From positions 124,001 to 188,000 of the forward strand of contig CAJTFN010000008.1 of assembly GCA_910575815.1 (NCBI GenBank): a stretch of 64,000 bases of DNA, in the 5' to 3' direction. The translations under genes were made by a program, and so were the position numbers. Below the pieces are notes generated by a model, which was given only the letters and a program-made list of their open reading frames with translations, did not search any database and was not told where the DNA came from. Origin of the DNA: Oscillospiraceae bacterium. GTDB lineage: Bacteria; Bacillota; Clostridia; Oscillospirales; Oscillospiraceae. Below, in pieces: positions 16,991-25,161 of this stretch (position 1 is its first letter; every line of letters begins with the position of its first letter).

Positions 16991-17775
16991 CAGCGCCGGC
17001 CGCCCTTCCAGGGGGCGAAAAGCCGGGAGGCCACGTCCCGGATCTCCGGCCACATGAAAAAGGCGGCGTGAAAGCCCATGGCGGCCCCGAGACGGAGCTT
17101 TTGGTTTAAGGTGTCCGCGTCGTCAAAGAGGACGAAGTGGGCGTCCCCCTCCCGGCTGTAGGTGAAGTACCGGGCGCACAGATCCTGGGAGAAGAAGACG
17201 GCGGGTTTTTCCCGCTCCATCAGCTCCGCCAGGGCCTCGCCGGAGAGGGGGTCCCCCTCTCCCGACCGGGCGGGGAGCCGGAAGTCCATCCGCAGCCGCT
17301 GGACGTCCAGGGCCAGATGCCCCGCGCCGCCGGCCTGCTGGACGGCCTCCTGGAGATACTGAGAGAAGCTCCCGCCGGACACGGCGGTGCAGAGCAGCTC
17401 CACCGCGCTGGGAGCGGAGGCGGCGTAGGTCCTGGGGAGGTACAAGCTCCGCCGGGAGGCGGACAGGGCGGGGGCCAGGGCGGCGACAAAGGCGGTCCGG
17501 TCCCGCCGGGAGGCCTCCTCGAAGTCCAGCAGCACGCCGCCGTAGTTCCGCCGCCCGCACTCCCGGAGCACCGCGTCCCGCAGGGTCTCCGGGCTGTCGA
17601 TGAAGGGCGCGCCGTGGTCGCTGACGGAAAGAAGGCCCCCCTTGGTTTGCAGCAGGAGGCTTTGCCGCAGCAAGGCGGAGCCAGGTCCGATGCGATAGGC
17701 CACGTGGGCCAGATTCCGGCAGTAGTTCTGTGCCTCCTGGGACGCCTCCGGCGTCACGGCCAGATAGATTTGCAA
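16990..17775 (-). CDS. GH18/YaaH-like glycosidase-fold protein
   Basis: About 261 residues. The segment YGGVLLDFEEA (Asp84, Glu86) resembles the catalytic DxE strand of GH18 enzymes such as the spore cortex/germination proteins YaaH and YdhD, and the C-terminus (AFFMWPEIRD) fits the last strand of such a barrel. No signal peptide is seen from the chosen start. I place the start at TTG 17775 because GGGGGAGAGGG lies directly upstream; the frame continues to 17871, but the extra 32 codons overlap the divergent gene's promoter region and look non-coding. The role is uncertain: a cytoplasmic or forespore peptidoglycan hydrolase, or a catalytically inactive relative. Confidence 0.6.
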   Translation of the reverse strand: MQIYLAVTPEASQEAQNYCRNLAHVAYRIGPGSALLRQSLLLQTKGGLLSVSDHGAPFIDSPETLRDAVLRECGRRNYGGVLLDFEEASRRDRTAFVAALAPALSASRRSLYLPRTYAASAPSAVELLCTAVSGGSFSQYLQEAVQQAGGAGHLALDVQRLRMDFRLPARSGEGDPLSGEALAELMEREKPAVFFSQDLCARYFTYSREGDAHFVLFDDADTLNQKLRLGAAMGFHAAFFMWPEIRDVASRLFAPWKGGRR

Positions 17776-17899
17776 ATCCCTCTCCCCCTTGCGCCCGGTT
17801 TGAAAATCTGATATACTGTCACGGTCAGAAACGGGAAGCGGTCCGGTGATAAAGCTGCCTCCTGAGTCCAAATCATACTATGCCGGGAGGATGCCGCTT

Positions 17900-18412
17900 A
17901 TGCCCTTATCTCTGATTCCGAGCCGCTTGTTTGAAAGCTACCAAGAGGTGACGCCGGAGTTTCTCCGGCAGGCGGGAGTGTCGCTGCTGCTTTGTGATTT
18001 GGATTTCACCCTGGCGCCCAAGTCGGTCCGGAGGCCGGACCCGGCTCTTCGGGAGTGGATCGGGGGAATGGCGGCGGCGGGGATTCAGGTAATGATTGTC
18101 TCCAACAACCGGTCCGGCAGCCGGGTGACGGAGTTTTGCGCAGACCTGGGAATTCCCTATCAGGGCCACGCGGGGAAGCCCTCCACGAGAGGACTCCGGG
18201 CCGCCATGGCCCGGGCGGGGGCGGACCGTGTCCATACGGCCATGCTGGGGGATAAGCTGCTGACGGACATGCTGGCGGCCAACCGGGCGGGGGTGCTGGC
18301 GCTGATGGTGGAGCCCCTCGGCGGGGCGGTGACGCCCTGGCAGAGGGTGCTGCATGTCTTACAGGCGCCCTTTAAGGCAGTCTGTTACCACAGGGGGGGA
18401 AATCAGCCATGA
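17900..18412 (+). CDS. yqeG: YqeG-family HAD-superfamily phosphatase
   Basis: 170 residues, the usual size of YqeG (TIGR01668-type HAD IIIA phosphatases). Motif I is LLLCDLDFTL (the family norm is DLDNTL), motif II is VMIVSNNRS, the Lys is in GKPST and motif III is MLGDKLLTDM. The start is ATG at 17900 with GGGAGG 9 nt upstream; the frame is open to 17846 but lacks a better site. It is divergent from the GH18-like gene with a short shared upstream region. The family is usually linked to shikimate or 30S-assembly neighbours in Bacillus, but no such genes are nearby. Confidence 0.85.
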   Translation: MPLSLIPSRLFESYQEVTPEFLRQAGVSLLLCDLDFTLAPKSVRRPDPALREWIGGMAAAGIQVMIVSNNRSGSRVTEFCADLGIPYQGHAGKPSTRGLRAAMARAGADRVHTAMLGDKLLTDMLAANRAGVLALMVEPLGGAVTPWQRVLHVLQAPFKAVCYHRGGNQP

Positions 18413-18767
18413 AGATGGCTGGTGCTTTGCACCCCCCATTTTCTCGTTTTCTTGCCAGAAGAAAAAGAGAAAACGGGCCGTGCACGGTCCAAAAGAGAAA
18501 AAGAAGTACGGGGGTTACGATACGGGGGCGCGCCTGAATGACTGGCCGAAGCCAGGAATGACTTCTCACGCGGCGTAGTTAAACGGGGGCTGGTGGTTCT
18601 CGACTTGGCGTATTTCTGTTTTCGCTGTCGCTGGCCTGGCAGGAGAATTGGCCTGGATTTCGTTCTCCGCATCTGCTCTTCTTCTATCGGTAACCCCTGC
18701 CGGCAAACGTCTTCCACATCCAAAACAATGCCCTGGCAAGGATATTCCTCGCCGGGGCGCTGTTTAT
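18413..18767. other. Intergenic stretch without a supported gene
   Basis: 355 nt between yqeG and the small lipoprotein ORF. It holds a cgttttct/agaaaacg inverted repeat (about 18444-18476) enclosing a purine-rich tract, then a gccgtgcacggtcc palindrome-like segment near 18478. The short frames across it are rich in Lys/Arg and look like spurious translations of a repeat. It may be a remnant of a mobile or repetitive element; no function can be assigned. Confidence 0.4.
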
Positions 18768-18968
18768 TTATTGGACTTGACCGTGGTTTCGCTCCATGGA
18801 GATGGCGTGCTCCTGCTCCGGAAAACCGGACGGGACCGGGGCTGCTTCTTCCGGCGTTACATCCTCCGGCGGCGCTTCGGACGGCGAAGCCTCCTGCCCG
18901 CCGCAAGCGGCAAGCAGGAGGCACAGTGCCAACGCCAGAGCGGCTATGCCCGTGACGTTCATTTTCAT
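18768..18968 (-). CDS. Very small putative lipoprotein
   Basis: 66 residues: signal peptide MKMNVTGIAALALALC followed by the lipobox LLAAC (Cys22) and a short Pro/Glu/Ser-rich tail. Its ATG lies 1 nt after the nfnB stop, so it would be translated by reinitiation. The lipobox is convincing, but the mature chain of about 45 residues is unusually short. It may be a genuine surface micro-lipoprotein or the remnant of a longer lipoprotein gene. I see no recognisable domain. Confidence 0.45.
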   Translation of the reverse strand: MKMNVTGIAALALALCLLLAACGGQEASPSEAPPEDVTPEEAAPVPSGFPEQEHAISMERNHGQVQ

Positions 18969-18969
18969 A

Positions 18970-20352
18970 TTATTTGCTCAAAGCCTCGTCAATGGCCTTG
19001 GCGGCGGTTTTTCCCGCGCCCATAGCCAGGATAACCGTGGCCGCTCCGGTGACCGCGTCGCCGCCGGCATAGACCTTCTCCCGGGAGGTCAGGCCGTCCT
19101 CGTTGACCACGATGCCGCCCTTGCGGTTGATTTCCAGGCCCTTGGTGGTGGACTTGATCAGGGGGTTGGGGCTGGTGCCCAGGGACATAATCACGCAGTC
19201 CACGTCCAGGTCGAACTCGCTGTCCGGCACCTCAATGGGACGGCGGCGCCCGGAGGCGTCGGGCTCGCCCAGCTCCATGCGGATGCAGCGGATCTTGTTC
19301 ACGTCGTCGTTTTCGTCGGCAAAGATTTCCACCGGATTGCAGAGGGTCTTGAAGATGATGCCCTCCTCCTCGGCGTGCTCCACCTCCTCCTTACGGGCGG
19401 GGAGTTCTTCCATGCCCCGGCGGTAGACAATGTAGACCTCGGCTCCCAGACGCTTGGCGCAGCGGGCCGCGTCCATGGCCACGTTGCCGCCGCCCACCAC
19501 GGCCACCTTCTTGGGCCGCTGGATGGGGGTGTCGGAATCGGGGAGATAAGCCTTCATCAGGTTGATACGAGTCAGGAACTCGTTGGCGGAGTAAACGCCC
19601 CGGTAGTTCACGCCGGGGATGTCCATGAACATGGGAAGTCCCGCGCCGGAGCCGATGAACACGGCCTCGAAGCCCTGCTCCTCCATCAGCTCGTCGATGG
19701 AGATGGTCCGGCCGATAACCGTATCCGTGGCGATGGTCACACCCATAGCCTTCAATCCGTCCACTTCCTTCTGGACGATGGCCTTGGGCAGACGGAACTC
19801 GGGGATGCCGTACACCAGCACACCGCCCGCCAGATGGAGGGCCTCGAACACGGTGACGTCATAGCCCTTCCGGGCCAGGTCGCCCGCGCAGGTGAGGCCC
19901 GCCGGGCCGGAGCCCACCACGGCGACACGGTGGCCGTTGGAGGCGGGCTTTTCCGGAGCCTCGGTGCAGTGGGCGTTGTGCCAGTCGGCGACAAACCGCT
20001 CCAGGCGGCCGATGCCCACGGGATCCCCCTTCTTGCCCCGGACGCAGTACATCTCGCACTGGGTCTCCTGGGGGCACACCCGGCCGCAGACGGCGGGCAG
20101 GGCGGAGGTGTTGGAAATGATCTGGTACGCCGCCTCAAAGTCGCCCTTGGCGACCTCTGCGATGAACTCAGGGATATGTACCATGACGGGGCAGCCCTGC
20201 ATGCAGGCGCGGTTCTTGCAGTTCAAGCAGCGCTGGGCCTCGTCCAAAGCCTGCTCCTCGGTGTAGCCCAGGGCCACCTCCTGGAAGTTCTTATTCCGGA
20301 CGTTGGGGTCCTGAGAGGGCATGGGGTTTTTCTGTAAAGACATATTGGCCAT
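18970..20352 (-). CDS. nfnB: NfnB / GltD-like NADPH-oxidising flavoprotein subunit
   Basis: 460 residues. The N-terminal region carries two Cys-rich [4Fe-4S] clusters (CLNCKNRACMQGCP and CGRVCPQETQCEMYC), followed by an FAD domain (VAVVGSGPAGLTCAGDLA), an NADPH-binding Rossmann fold (VAVVGGGNVAMDAAR) and a C-terminal FAD site (VYAGGDAVTGAATV). GltD and NfnB are homologous; the immediately upstream NfnA-type gene and the absence of a large glutamate synthase subunit point to NfnB. With NfnA it forms the NADH-dependent reduced ferredoxin:NADP+ oxidoreductase, a cytoplasmic electron-bifurcating complex balancing NADH, NADPH and ferredoxin. The start has AAGGAGG 9-10 nt upstream, overlapping the end of nfnA. 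Confidence 0.9.
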   Translation of the reverse strand: MANMSLQKNPMPSQDPNVRNKNFQEVALGYTEEQALDEAQRCLNCKNRACMQGCPVMVHIPEFIAEVAKGDFEAAYQIISNTSALPAVCGRVCPQETQCEMYCVRGKKGDPVGIGRLERFVADWHNAHCTEAPEKPASNGHRVAVVGSGPAGLTCAGDLARKGYDVTVFEALHLAGGVLVYGIPEFRLPKAIVQKEVDGLKAMGVTIATDTVIGRTISIDELMEEQGFEAVFIGSGAGLPMFMDIPGVNYRGVYSANEFLTRINLMKAYLPDSDTPIQRPKKVAVVGGGNVAMDAARCAKRLGAEVYIVYRRGMEELPARKEEVEHAEEEGIIFKTLCNPVEIFADENDDVNKIRCIRMELGEPDASGRRRPIEVPDSEFDLDVDCVIMSLGTSPNPLIKSTTKGLEINRKGGIVVNEDGLTSREKVYAGGDAVTGAATVILAMGAGKTAAKAIDEALSK

Positions 20353-20354
20353 GA

Positions 20355-21197
20355 TTATTCGGCCTCCTTCTTAAAGAGGTTGCAGGTCTCCTCGTGCTTG
20401 TGCTTCTCGAATTCCATATACATCTGGTTCCGCTTCACGGCCAGATCCCAATCCACCTTGTGGCCGTCGAAGTCCGGGCCGTCCACGCAGGCGAACTTCA
20501 TCTCGCCGCCCACGCTCAGGCGGCAGCCGCCGCACATGCCGGTTCCGTCGATCATGATGGGGCTCATGGAGACGGTGGTGGGGATGCCGTAGGGCTCCGT
20601 GGTCTTGGAGACGAACTTCATCATGACCATGGGGCCGATGGCGAAGACCTCGTCGTACTGGTTCCCTTCTTCAATGAGCTCCTTCAAAGCCTCGGTGACC
20701 AGGCCCTTGCGGCCATAGCTTCCGTCGTCCGTGCAGACGATGAGCTTGTCGGAGGCCTTCTTGAACTCGTCCTCGAGAATCACCAGGTCCTCGGTGCGGA
20801 AGCCCACCACGGCGTGGACCTCGGCCCCGTCGTCGTGGAATTTCTTCAGGACCGGGTAGGCGATGGCGCAGCCCACGCCGCCGCCGACCACGCAGACCTT
20901 TTTCTTGCCCTCGGTCTCGGTGGCCTTGCCCAGGGGACCCACAAAGTCTTGGAGGCAGTCCCCCTCGTTCAGATGGCTGAGCTTCTCCGTGGTGGCGCCC
21001 ACCGTCTGGACGATGATGGTGACGGTACCCTTCTCGGGGTCGTAGGCATTGATGGTGATGGGGATGCGCTCGCCCTTCTCGTCCACCCGCAGGATGATGA
21101 ACTGTCCCGGCTGGGCCTTCTTGGCGATCAGCGGAGCCTCAATCTCATACAGGGTGACGGTGGGGCGCAGAGCCTCTTTTCTGACGATCTTGTACAT
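20355..21197 (-). CDS. nfnA: NfnA / ferredoxin-NADP+ reductase alpha subunit
   Basis: 280 residues: an FAD/NAD-binding reductase module of the dihydroorotate dehydrogenase electron-transfer (PyrK) type with VCVVGGGVGCAIAYPVL as the NAD site, then a C-terminal [2Fe-2S] site with CGGCRLSVGGEMKFACVDGP. This subunit binds NADH and FAD and carries the bifurcation half opposite NfnB. It is 2 nt from nfnB and first in the operon, behind its own SigA promoter. An alternative label, sulfide dehydrogenase alpha subunit, refers to the same family. Confidence 0.9.
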   Translation of the reverse strand: MYKIVRKEALRPTVTLYEIEAPLIAKKAQPGQFIILRVDEKGERIPITINAYDPEKGTVTIIVQTVGATTEKLSHLNEGDCLQDFVGPLGKATETEGKKKVCVVGGGVGCAIAYPVLKKFHDDGAEVHAVVGFRTEDLVILEDEFKKASDKLIVCTDDGSYGRKGLVTEALKELIEEGNQYDEVFAIGPMVMMKFVSKTTEPYGIPTTVSMSPIMIDGTGMCGGCRLSVGGEMKFACVDGPDFDGHKVDWDLAVKRNQMYMEFEKHKHEETCNLFKKEAE

Positions 21198-21270
21198 ATG
21201 CTTCCTTCTTTCCCAATCATGTCATGGTTGAAATTTTGGAGCGGTGTCCTGCGATAGACACATTGTCTTT

Positions 21271-21299
21271 AGTTTAACATATGGAATGGGAACCGTCAA
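21271..21299 (-). promoter_or_regulatory. SigA promoter of nfnAB
   Basis: Minus-strand TTGACG (21299-21294), 17-nt spacer, TAAACT (21276-21271). Transcription would start about 65 nt before the nfnA ATG. Confidence 0.75.
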
Positions 21300-21486
21300 T
21301 TGGTTTCCCCTGGATTTTTGCAAAATGTGGGGAAAGTACCCGCCGCCGGTTGCGCCGCAGTTAAAACCCGCCGTTTCCGCCGGCGGTGCGCGGAAGCCTC
21401 CGCCCGGGGAGAGACCCTTGGAGCGGGAACCTTCCGGATATCGGTTTTCCCCAAACGCGGCATTTTATAAATCCCCGGCCTTACCC

Positions 21487-21515
21487 TTGCAAAAAAGGCG
21501 AAACTATGTTAAATT
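21487..21515 (+). promoter_or_regulatory. Probable promoter of prfC
   Basis: TTGCAA (21487-21492), 17 nt, TAAATT (21510-21515), directly followed by an overlapping TATAAT (21515-21520). The AT-rich stretch stands out from the GC-rich surroundings. Confidence 0.5.
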
Positions 21516-21563
21516 ATAATATTTGTGGAAACCATCCCATTATCAAATACCAGGAGGCTCAAC

Positions 21564-23147
21564 ATGGCCGCTTTCCAAGACGAGATCGCCCGGAGGCGAA
21601 CCTTCGCCATCATTTCCCACCCTGACGCGGGCAAAACCACACTCACGGAAAAACTCCTTCTCTACGGCGGAGCCATCGCCCAGGCGGGCGAGGTTAAGGG
21701 CAAACGGGCCCGGGCCGCCACCTCCGACTGGATGGAGATCGAAAAGCAAAGAGGTATTTCCGTCACCTCCTCCGTTATGCAGTTCCAGCACGACGGCTAT
21801 TGCGTGAACATTTTGGATACCCCGGGGCATCAGGACTTCTCCGAGGATACCTACCGTACCCTCATGGCGGCGGACTCCGCCGTCATGGTCATCGACGCCG
21901 CCAAGGGCGTGGAGCCCCAGACGAGAAAGCTCTTCCGGGTTTGCGCCCTGCGGCACATCCCTATTTTCACCTTCATCAACAAGATGGACCGGGAGAGCCG
22001 GGATCCTCTGGAGCTCTGCGGCGAGGTGGAGGCGGAGCTGGGCATCGACACCTATCCCATGAACTGGCCCATCGGCTCTGGAAAGGAGTTCCAGGGGGTC
22101 TACGACCGGGAGGAGGGCCGTATTCTCTTCTTCTCCGGCGAGGGCCACGCCAAAAAGGCCGAGGCCACCGCCGTGGACCTGGACGATCCCAACCTGGGGA
22201 GCATGATTGGAGAGAGCCGCTGGCGGCAGCTCCAGGAGGAGGTGGAACTTCTGGGAGCGGGCCGGGACTTTGATCTGGAGGCCGTCCGGGCGGGGACCCT
22301 CTCCCCGGTCTTCTTTGGCTCCGCCCTGACGAATTTCGGCGTGGAGCCCTTTCTGAAGGCCTTCCTCCGCATGACCTCCGCTCCCCTGAGCCGTATGGCG
22401 GGAGAGGAGGAGATCGACGCGTTTTCCCCGGACTTTTCCGCCTTCGTCTTCAAGATTCAGGCGAATATGAACAAGGCCCATCGAGACCGTTTGGCCTTCA
22501 TGCGCATCTGTTCCGGCCGCTTCCAGCGGGACACGGAATACTTCCACGTCCAGTCCGGCAAGAAGATGCGCCTCTCCCAGCCCCAGCAGATGATGGCGGC
22601 GGAGCGGGAAATCGTGGACGAGGCCTATGCCGGGGACATCATCGGCGTTTTCGATCCGGGCATTTTCTCCATTGGGGACACGGTGACCGTGCCGGGGAAG
22701 AAGTTCCGCTACGCGGGCATCCCTACCTTTGAGCCGGAGCACTTTATGCGGGTCAGCCCCAAGGACACCATGAAGCGCAAGCAGTTCATCAAGGGCACGG
22801 AGCAGATCGCCCAGGAAGGCGCCATCCAGATCTTCAAGCGCCCCGGCGGCGGCATGGAAGAGGTGGTGGTGGGCGTTGTCGGCACCTTGCAGTTTGACGT
22901 CTTCCAGTATCGCATGAGGGCGGAGTATGGCGTGGAGCTCTATATGGAGGGCCTGCCCTATGACCATTTGCGGCTGATTACCAAGTGCCCCTGCAAGCCT
23001 GACGAGTTGGTTCTCTGCACCGGCGCGGCGGTGCTGGAGGACTTTAAGGACCGGCTGCTGGTTGCCTTTGGCGGCGAGTGGTCCGTAGGATTTTTGACGA
23101 AGCACAACCCCGGTTTGACACTGGAGGACGCTTTGAGCGTGTCCTGA
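21564..23147 (+). CDS. prfC: Peptide chain release factor 3
   Basis: 527 residues. This translational GTPase removes RF1/RF2 from the ribosome after peptide release. G-domain motifs: G1 SHPDAGKTTLTEKL near the N-terminus, G2/switch at KQRGISVTSS, G3 DTPGHQDFSEDTYR, G4 NKMDRE. Domain II and the RF3-specific C-terminal region (RPGGGMEEVVVGVVG) follow, and the length matches the family. I start at ATG 21564 because CAGGAGG lies 8 nt upstream; the frame extends 13 codons further without support. It is a lone gene behind its own promoter. Confidence 0.93.
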   Translation: MAAFQDEIARRRTFAIISHPDAGKTTLTEKLLLYGGAIAQAGEVKGKRARAATSDWMEIEKQRGISVTSSVMQFQHDGYCVNILDTPGHQDFSEDTYRTLMAADSAVMVIDAAKGVEPQTRKLFRVCALRHIPIFTFINKMDRESRDPLELCGEVEAELGIDTYPMNWPIGSGKEFQGVYDREEGRILFFSGEGHAKKAEATAVDLDDPNLGSMIGESRWRQLQEEVELLGAGRDFDLEAVRAGTLSPVFFGSALTNFGVEPFLKAFLRMTSAPLSRMAGEEEIDAFSPDFSAFVFKIQANMNKAHRDRLAFMRICSGRFQRDTEYFHVQSGKKMRLSQPQQMMAAEREIVDEAYAGDIIGVFDPGIFSIGDTVTVPGKKFRYAGIPTFEPEHFMRVSPKDTMKRKQFIKGTEQIAQEGAIQIFKRPGGGMEEVVVGVVGTLQFDVFQYRMRAEYGVELYMEGLPYDHLRLITKCPCKPDELVLCTGAAVLEDFKDRLLVAFGGEWSVGFLTKHNPGLTLEDALSVS

Positions 23148-23393
23148 GCCGCCGGTTCCTCCGTGTTGTGAATCCGTTTCCGCTCCGGGGAAGCGGGCCG
23201 CGTCCTTGAGACGGCGCCGCCGGGAGTTGATTGTGCGGAGAACCAACGGATCCGTCTTGACTCCGGCCATGACCTCCCCCGGGGAAAGGCGGACGCGGAA
23301 CCGCCCTTACAGGGGAAGGCCTCCCAATCCAGATGGGGCAGAACACGCCCGCAAGACCGCCAGGGCCTGCGGCGGGAGGGCAAGAGGTGCGAT

Positions 23394-24083
23394 ATGAAGT
23401 CGATTTTAATTGTGGAAGACGACCGGGCCTTGGGGGATGGATTGTGTCTGGCCCTGCGGAGCCCGGAGCTTGAGCCGGTGCTGTGCCGAAGCCTTTCCGC
23501 CGCCCGGAACGCCCTGGCGGAGCGGGACTTTGACCTGCTGCTTCTGGACGTGAACCTCCCCGACGGAAACGGGCTGGAATTCCTTCGCCGGTTCCGGAGC
23601 GCCGCCGGTTCGGTTCCCGTCATTTTGCTGACGGCCAACGATATGGAGATGGACATCGTGGCGGGCTTGGAGTCCGGGGCGGACGACTACGTGACCAAGC
23701 CCTTCTCTCTGGCGGTGCTCCGGGCCCGGGTGAACGCCCAGCTCCGCCGGGGGGAGGGGACCGGCGGCCCCCTGGTGCTGGAGAATTTCTCCTTTGACTT
23801 TGAGCGCATGGAATTCCGGCGGGACGGGCGGCCCGTGGAGCTGAGCAAGACCGAGCAGAAGCTCCTCCGTATTCTGGTGGAGAACCGGGGGCGGACCCTG
23901 CCCCGGGGACAGCTGGTGGACTGGGTCTGGACCGACGGGGCGGAGTACGTGGACGAGAACGCCCTGTCCGTGACGGTGAAACGTCTCCGGGGCAAGCTGG
24001 AGGAGAATCCCTCCAGGCCCCGCTTCCTGAAAACCGTTTATGGCATCGGCTATACCTGGACCGCCGGCGAGAAAGAGGGCTGA
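23394..24083 (+). CDS. OmpR-family response regulator
   Basis: 229 residues. The receiver domain has acidic pocket EDD, phospho-acceptor Asp in LLLLDVNLPDG, Thr in LLTAND and Lys in VTKPFS. The C-terminal winged helix ends with VKRLRGKLEENPSRPRFLKTV-like recognition elements and YGIGY. A ribosome site AGAGGTG precedes the ATG. The cognate kinase gene begins 3 nt after the stop. Such pairs usually sit next to an ABC transporter for antimicrobial peptides; none is adjacent here. The upstream 246 nt (23148-23393) shows no gene and no clear promoter. Confidence 0.88.
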   Translation: MKSILIVEDDRALGDGLCLALRSPELEPVLCRSLSAARNALAERDFDLLLLDVNLPDGNGLEFLRRFRSAAGSVPVILLTANDMEMDIVAGLESGADDYVTKPFSLAVLRARVNAQLRRGEGTGGPLVLENFSFDFERMEFRRDGRPVELSKTEQKLLRILVENRGRTLPRGQLVDWVWTDGAEYVDENALSVTVKRLRGKLEENPSRPRFLKTVYGIGYTWTAGEKEG

Positions 24084-24086
24084 GGC

Positions 24087-24974
24087 ATGACGAAAGCCCT
24101 TTGCCTTGCCGCCCTGGCACTTTTGCTGTTGTACCTCTGGCACCGCTGGCAAATGGGCCGTCTGCTCCGCCGGCTGGACCAGATGCTGGACGAGGCCATC
24201 CGGGGGGAGTTTCGGGAGGAGTCCTTCAACGAGACCCTGCTGTCCGCCGTGGAGACGAGGCTGGCCCATTACCTCAGCGCCTCCGCCGTCTCCGCCCGGA
24301 ATCTCCAGGAGGAGCGAGATAAAATCAAGTCCCTCATCGCCGACATCTCCCACCAGACGAAAACCCCCATCGCCAACGTGCTTTTGTACACCCAGCTTTT
24401 GGAGGAGCAGACCCCGGAGAACTGCCGGGCCTATACCGCCGCTTTGGGGGGACAGGCCCGGAAGCTTCAGTCCCTCATTGACGCGCTGGTGAAGACCTCC
24501 CGTCTGGAGGCGGGTGTGCTGGTCATGCGTCCCCGGCCCGGGTCCCTGGGACCGGTGCTGGAGGAGGCGGTTCTCCAGCTGGCACCCAAGGCGGCGGAGA
24601 AGGGGCTGGAGCTGAAATTGGAACCCGCTGAGGCTGAGGCGGTCTTCGACCCCAAGTGGACGGCGGAGGCCCTGTGCAACCTCATTGACAACGCCGTCAA
24701 ATATACCCCTTCCGGCAGCGTCACCGTCAGTGCCCGGGCCTATGAGCTCTTTGCCCGGGTGGACGTGGAGGACACGGGACCGGGTATCCCGGAGGCGGAG
24801 CTGGAAAAGCTCTTTCAGCGGTTTTATCGGGGGCCGGAAACCGGAGACACCGAGGGCGTGGGCGTGGGGCTCTATCTGGTCCGGCAGATCGCCCAGAGTC
24901 AGGGCGGCTATGTGAAGGTTTTTTCCAGGGAGGGAAGAGGGGCGAGGTTCTCCCTCTTCCTGCCCCGAACCTGA
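24087..24974 (+). CDS. Membrane-tethered sensor histidine kinase
   Basis: 295 residues: one N-terminal membrane helix (about 3-20), no external sensor domain, HisKA with IADISHQTKTPIANV (His phospho-acceptor), N-box LIDNAVKYT, G1 DTGPGIP, F-box LFQRFYRG and G2 GVGVGLYLV. All kinase motifs are intact. The lack of an input domain suggests it senses through the membrane or a partner protein, as in small BceS/VncS-like kinases. It is in an operon with the response regulator before it and converges on vanT; the 187 nt between (24975-25161) holds nothing recognisable. Confidence 0.85.
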   Translation: MTKALCLAALALLLLYLWHRWQMGRLLRRLDQMLDEAIRGEFREESFNETLLSAVETRLAHYLSASAVSARNLQEERDKIKSLIADISHQTKTPIANVLLYTQLLEEQTPENCRAYTAALGGQARKLQSLIDALVKTSRLEAGVLVMRPRPGSLGPVLEEAVLQLAPKAAEKGLELKLEPAEAEAVFDPKWTAEALCNLIDNAVKYTPSGSVTVSARAYELFARVDVEDTGPGIPEAELEKLFQRFYRGPETGDTEGVGVGLYLVRQIAQSQGGYVKVFSREGRGARFSLFLPRT

Positions 24975-25161
24975 GAGCGCTGCCCCGGCGCGTCCCATTG
25001 CGCCTTTTAATACGACTCTGTTTCCCAAACGCCATTCCCAGACAAAACGCAGACAGACGCGCCCGATGGACGCCCTGCCTGCGTTTTTCATGGCCGGAAA
25101 GCCGGATATCGTCAAAGCCTGTAAACATCGGGCCCCCGGGGTTTGCCTGGGAAGTCCGCCG

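Noticed and set aside
18354-18578. 74-codon Lys/Arg-rich frame after yqeG
   Set aside because: It starts inside yqeG and runs through the inverted-repeat region; likely spurious translation of a repeat.
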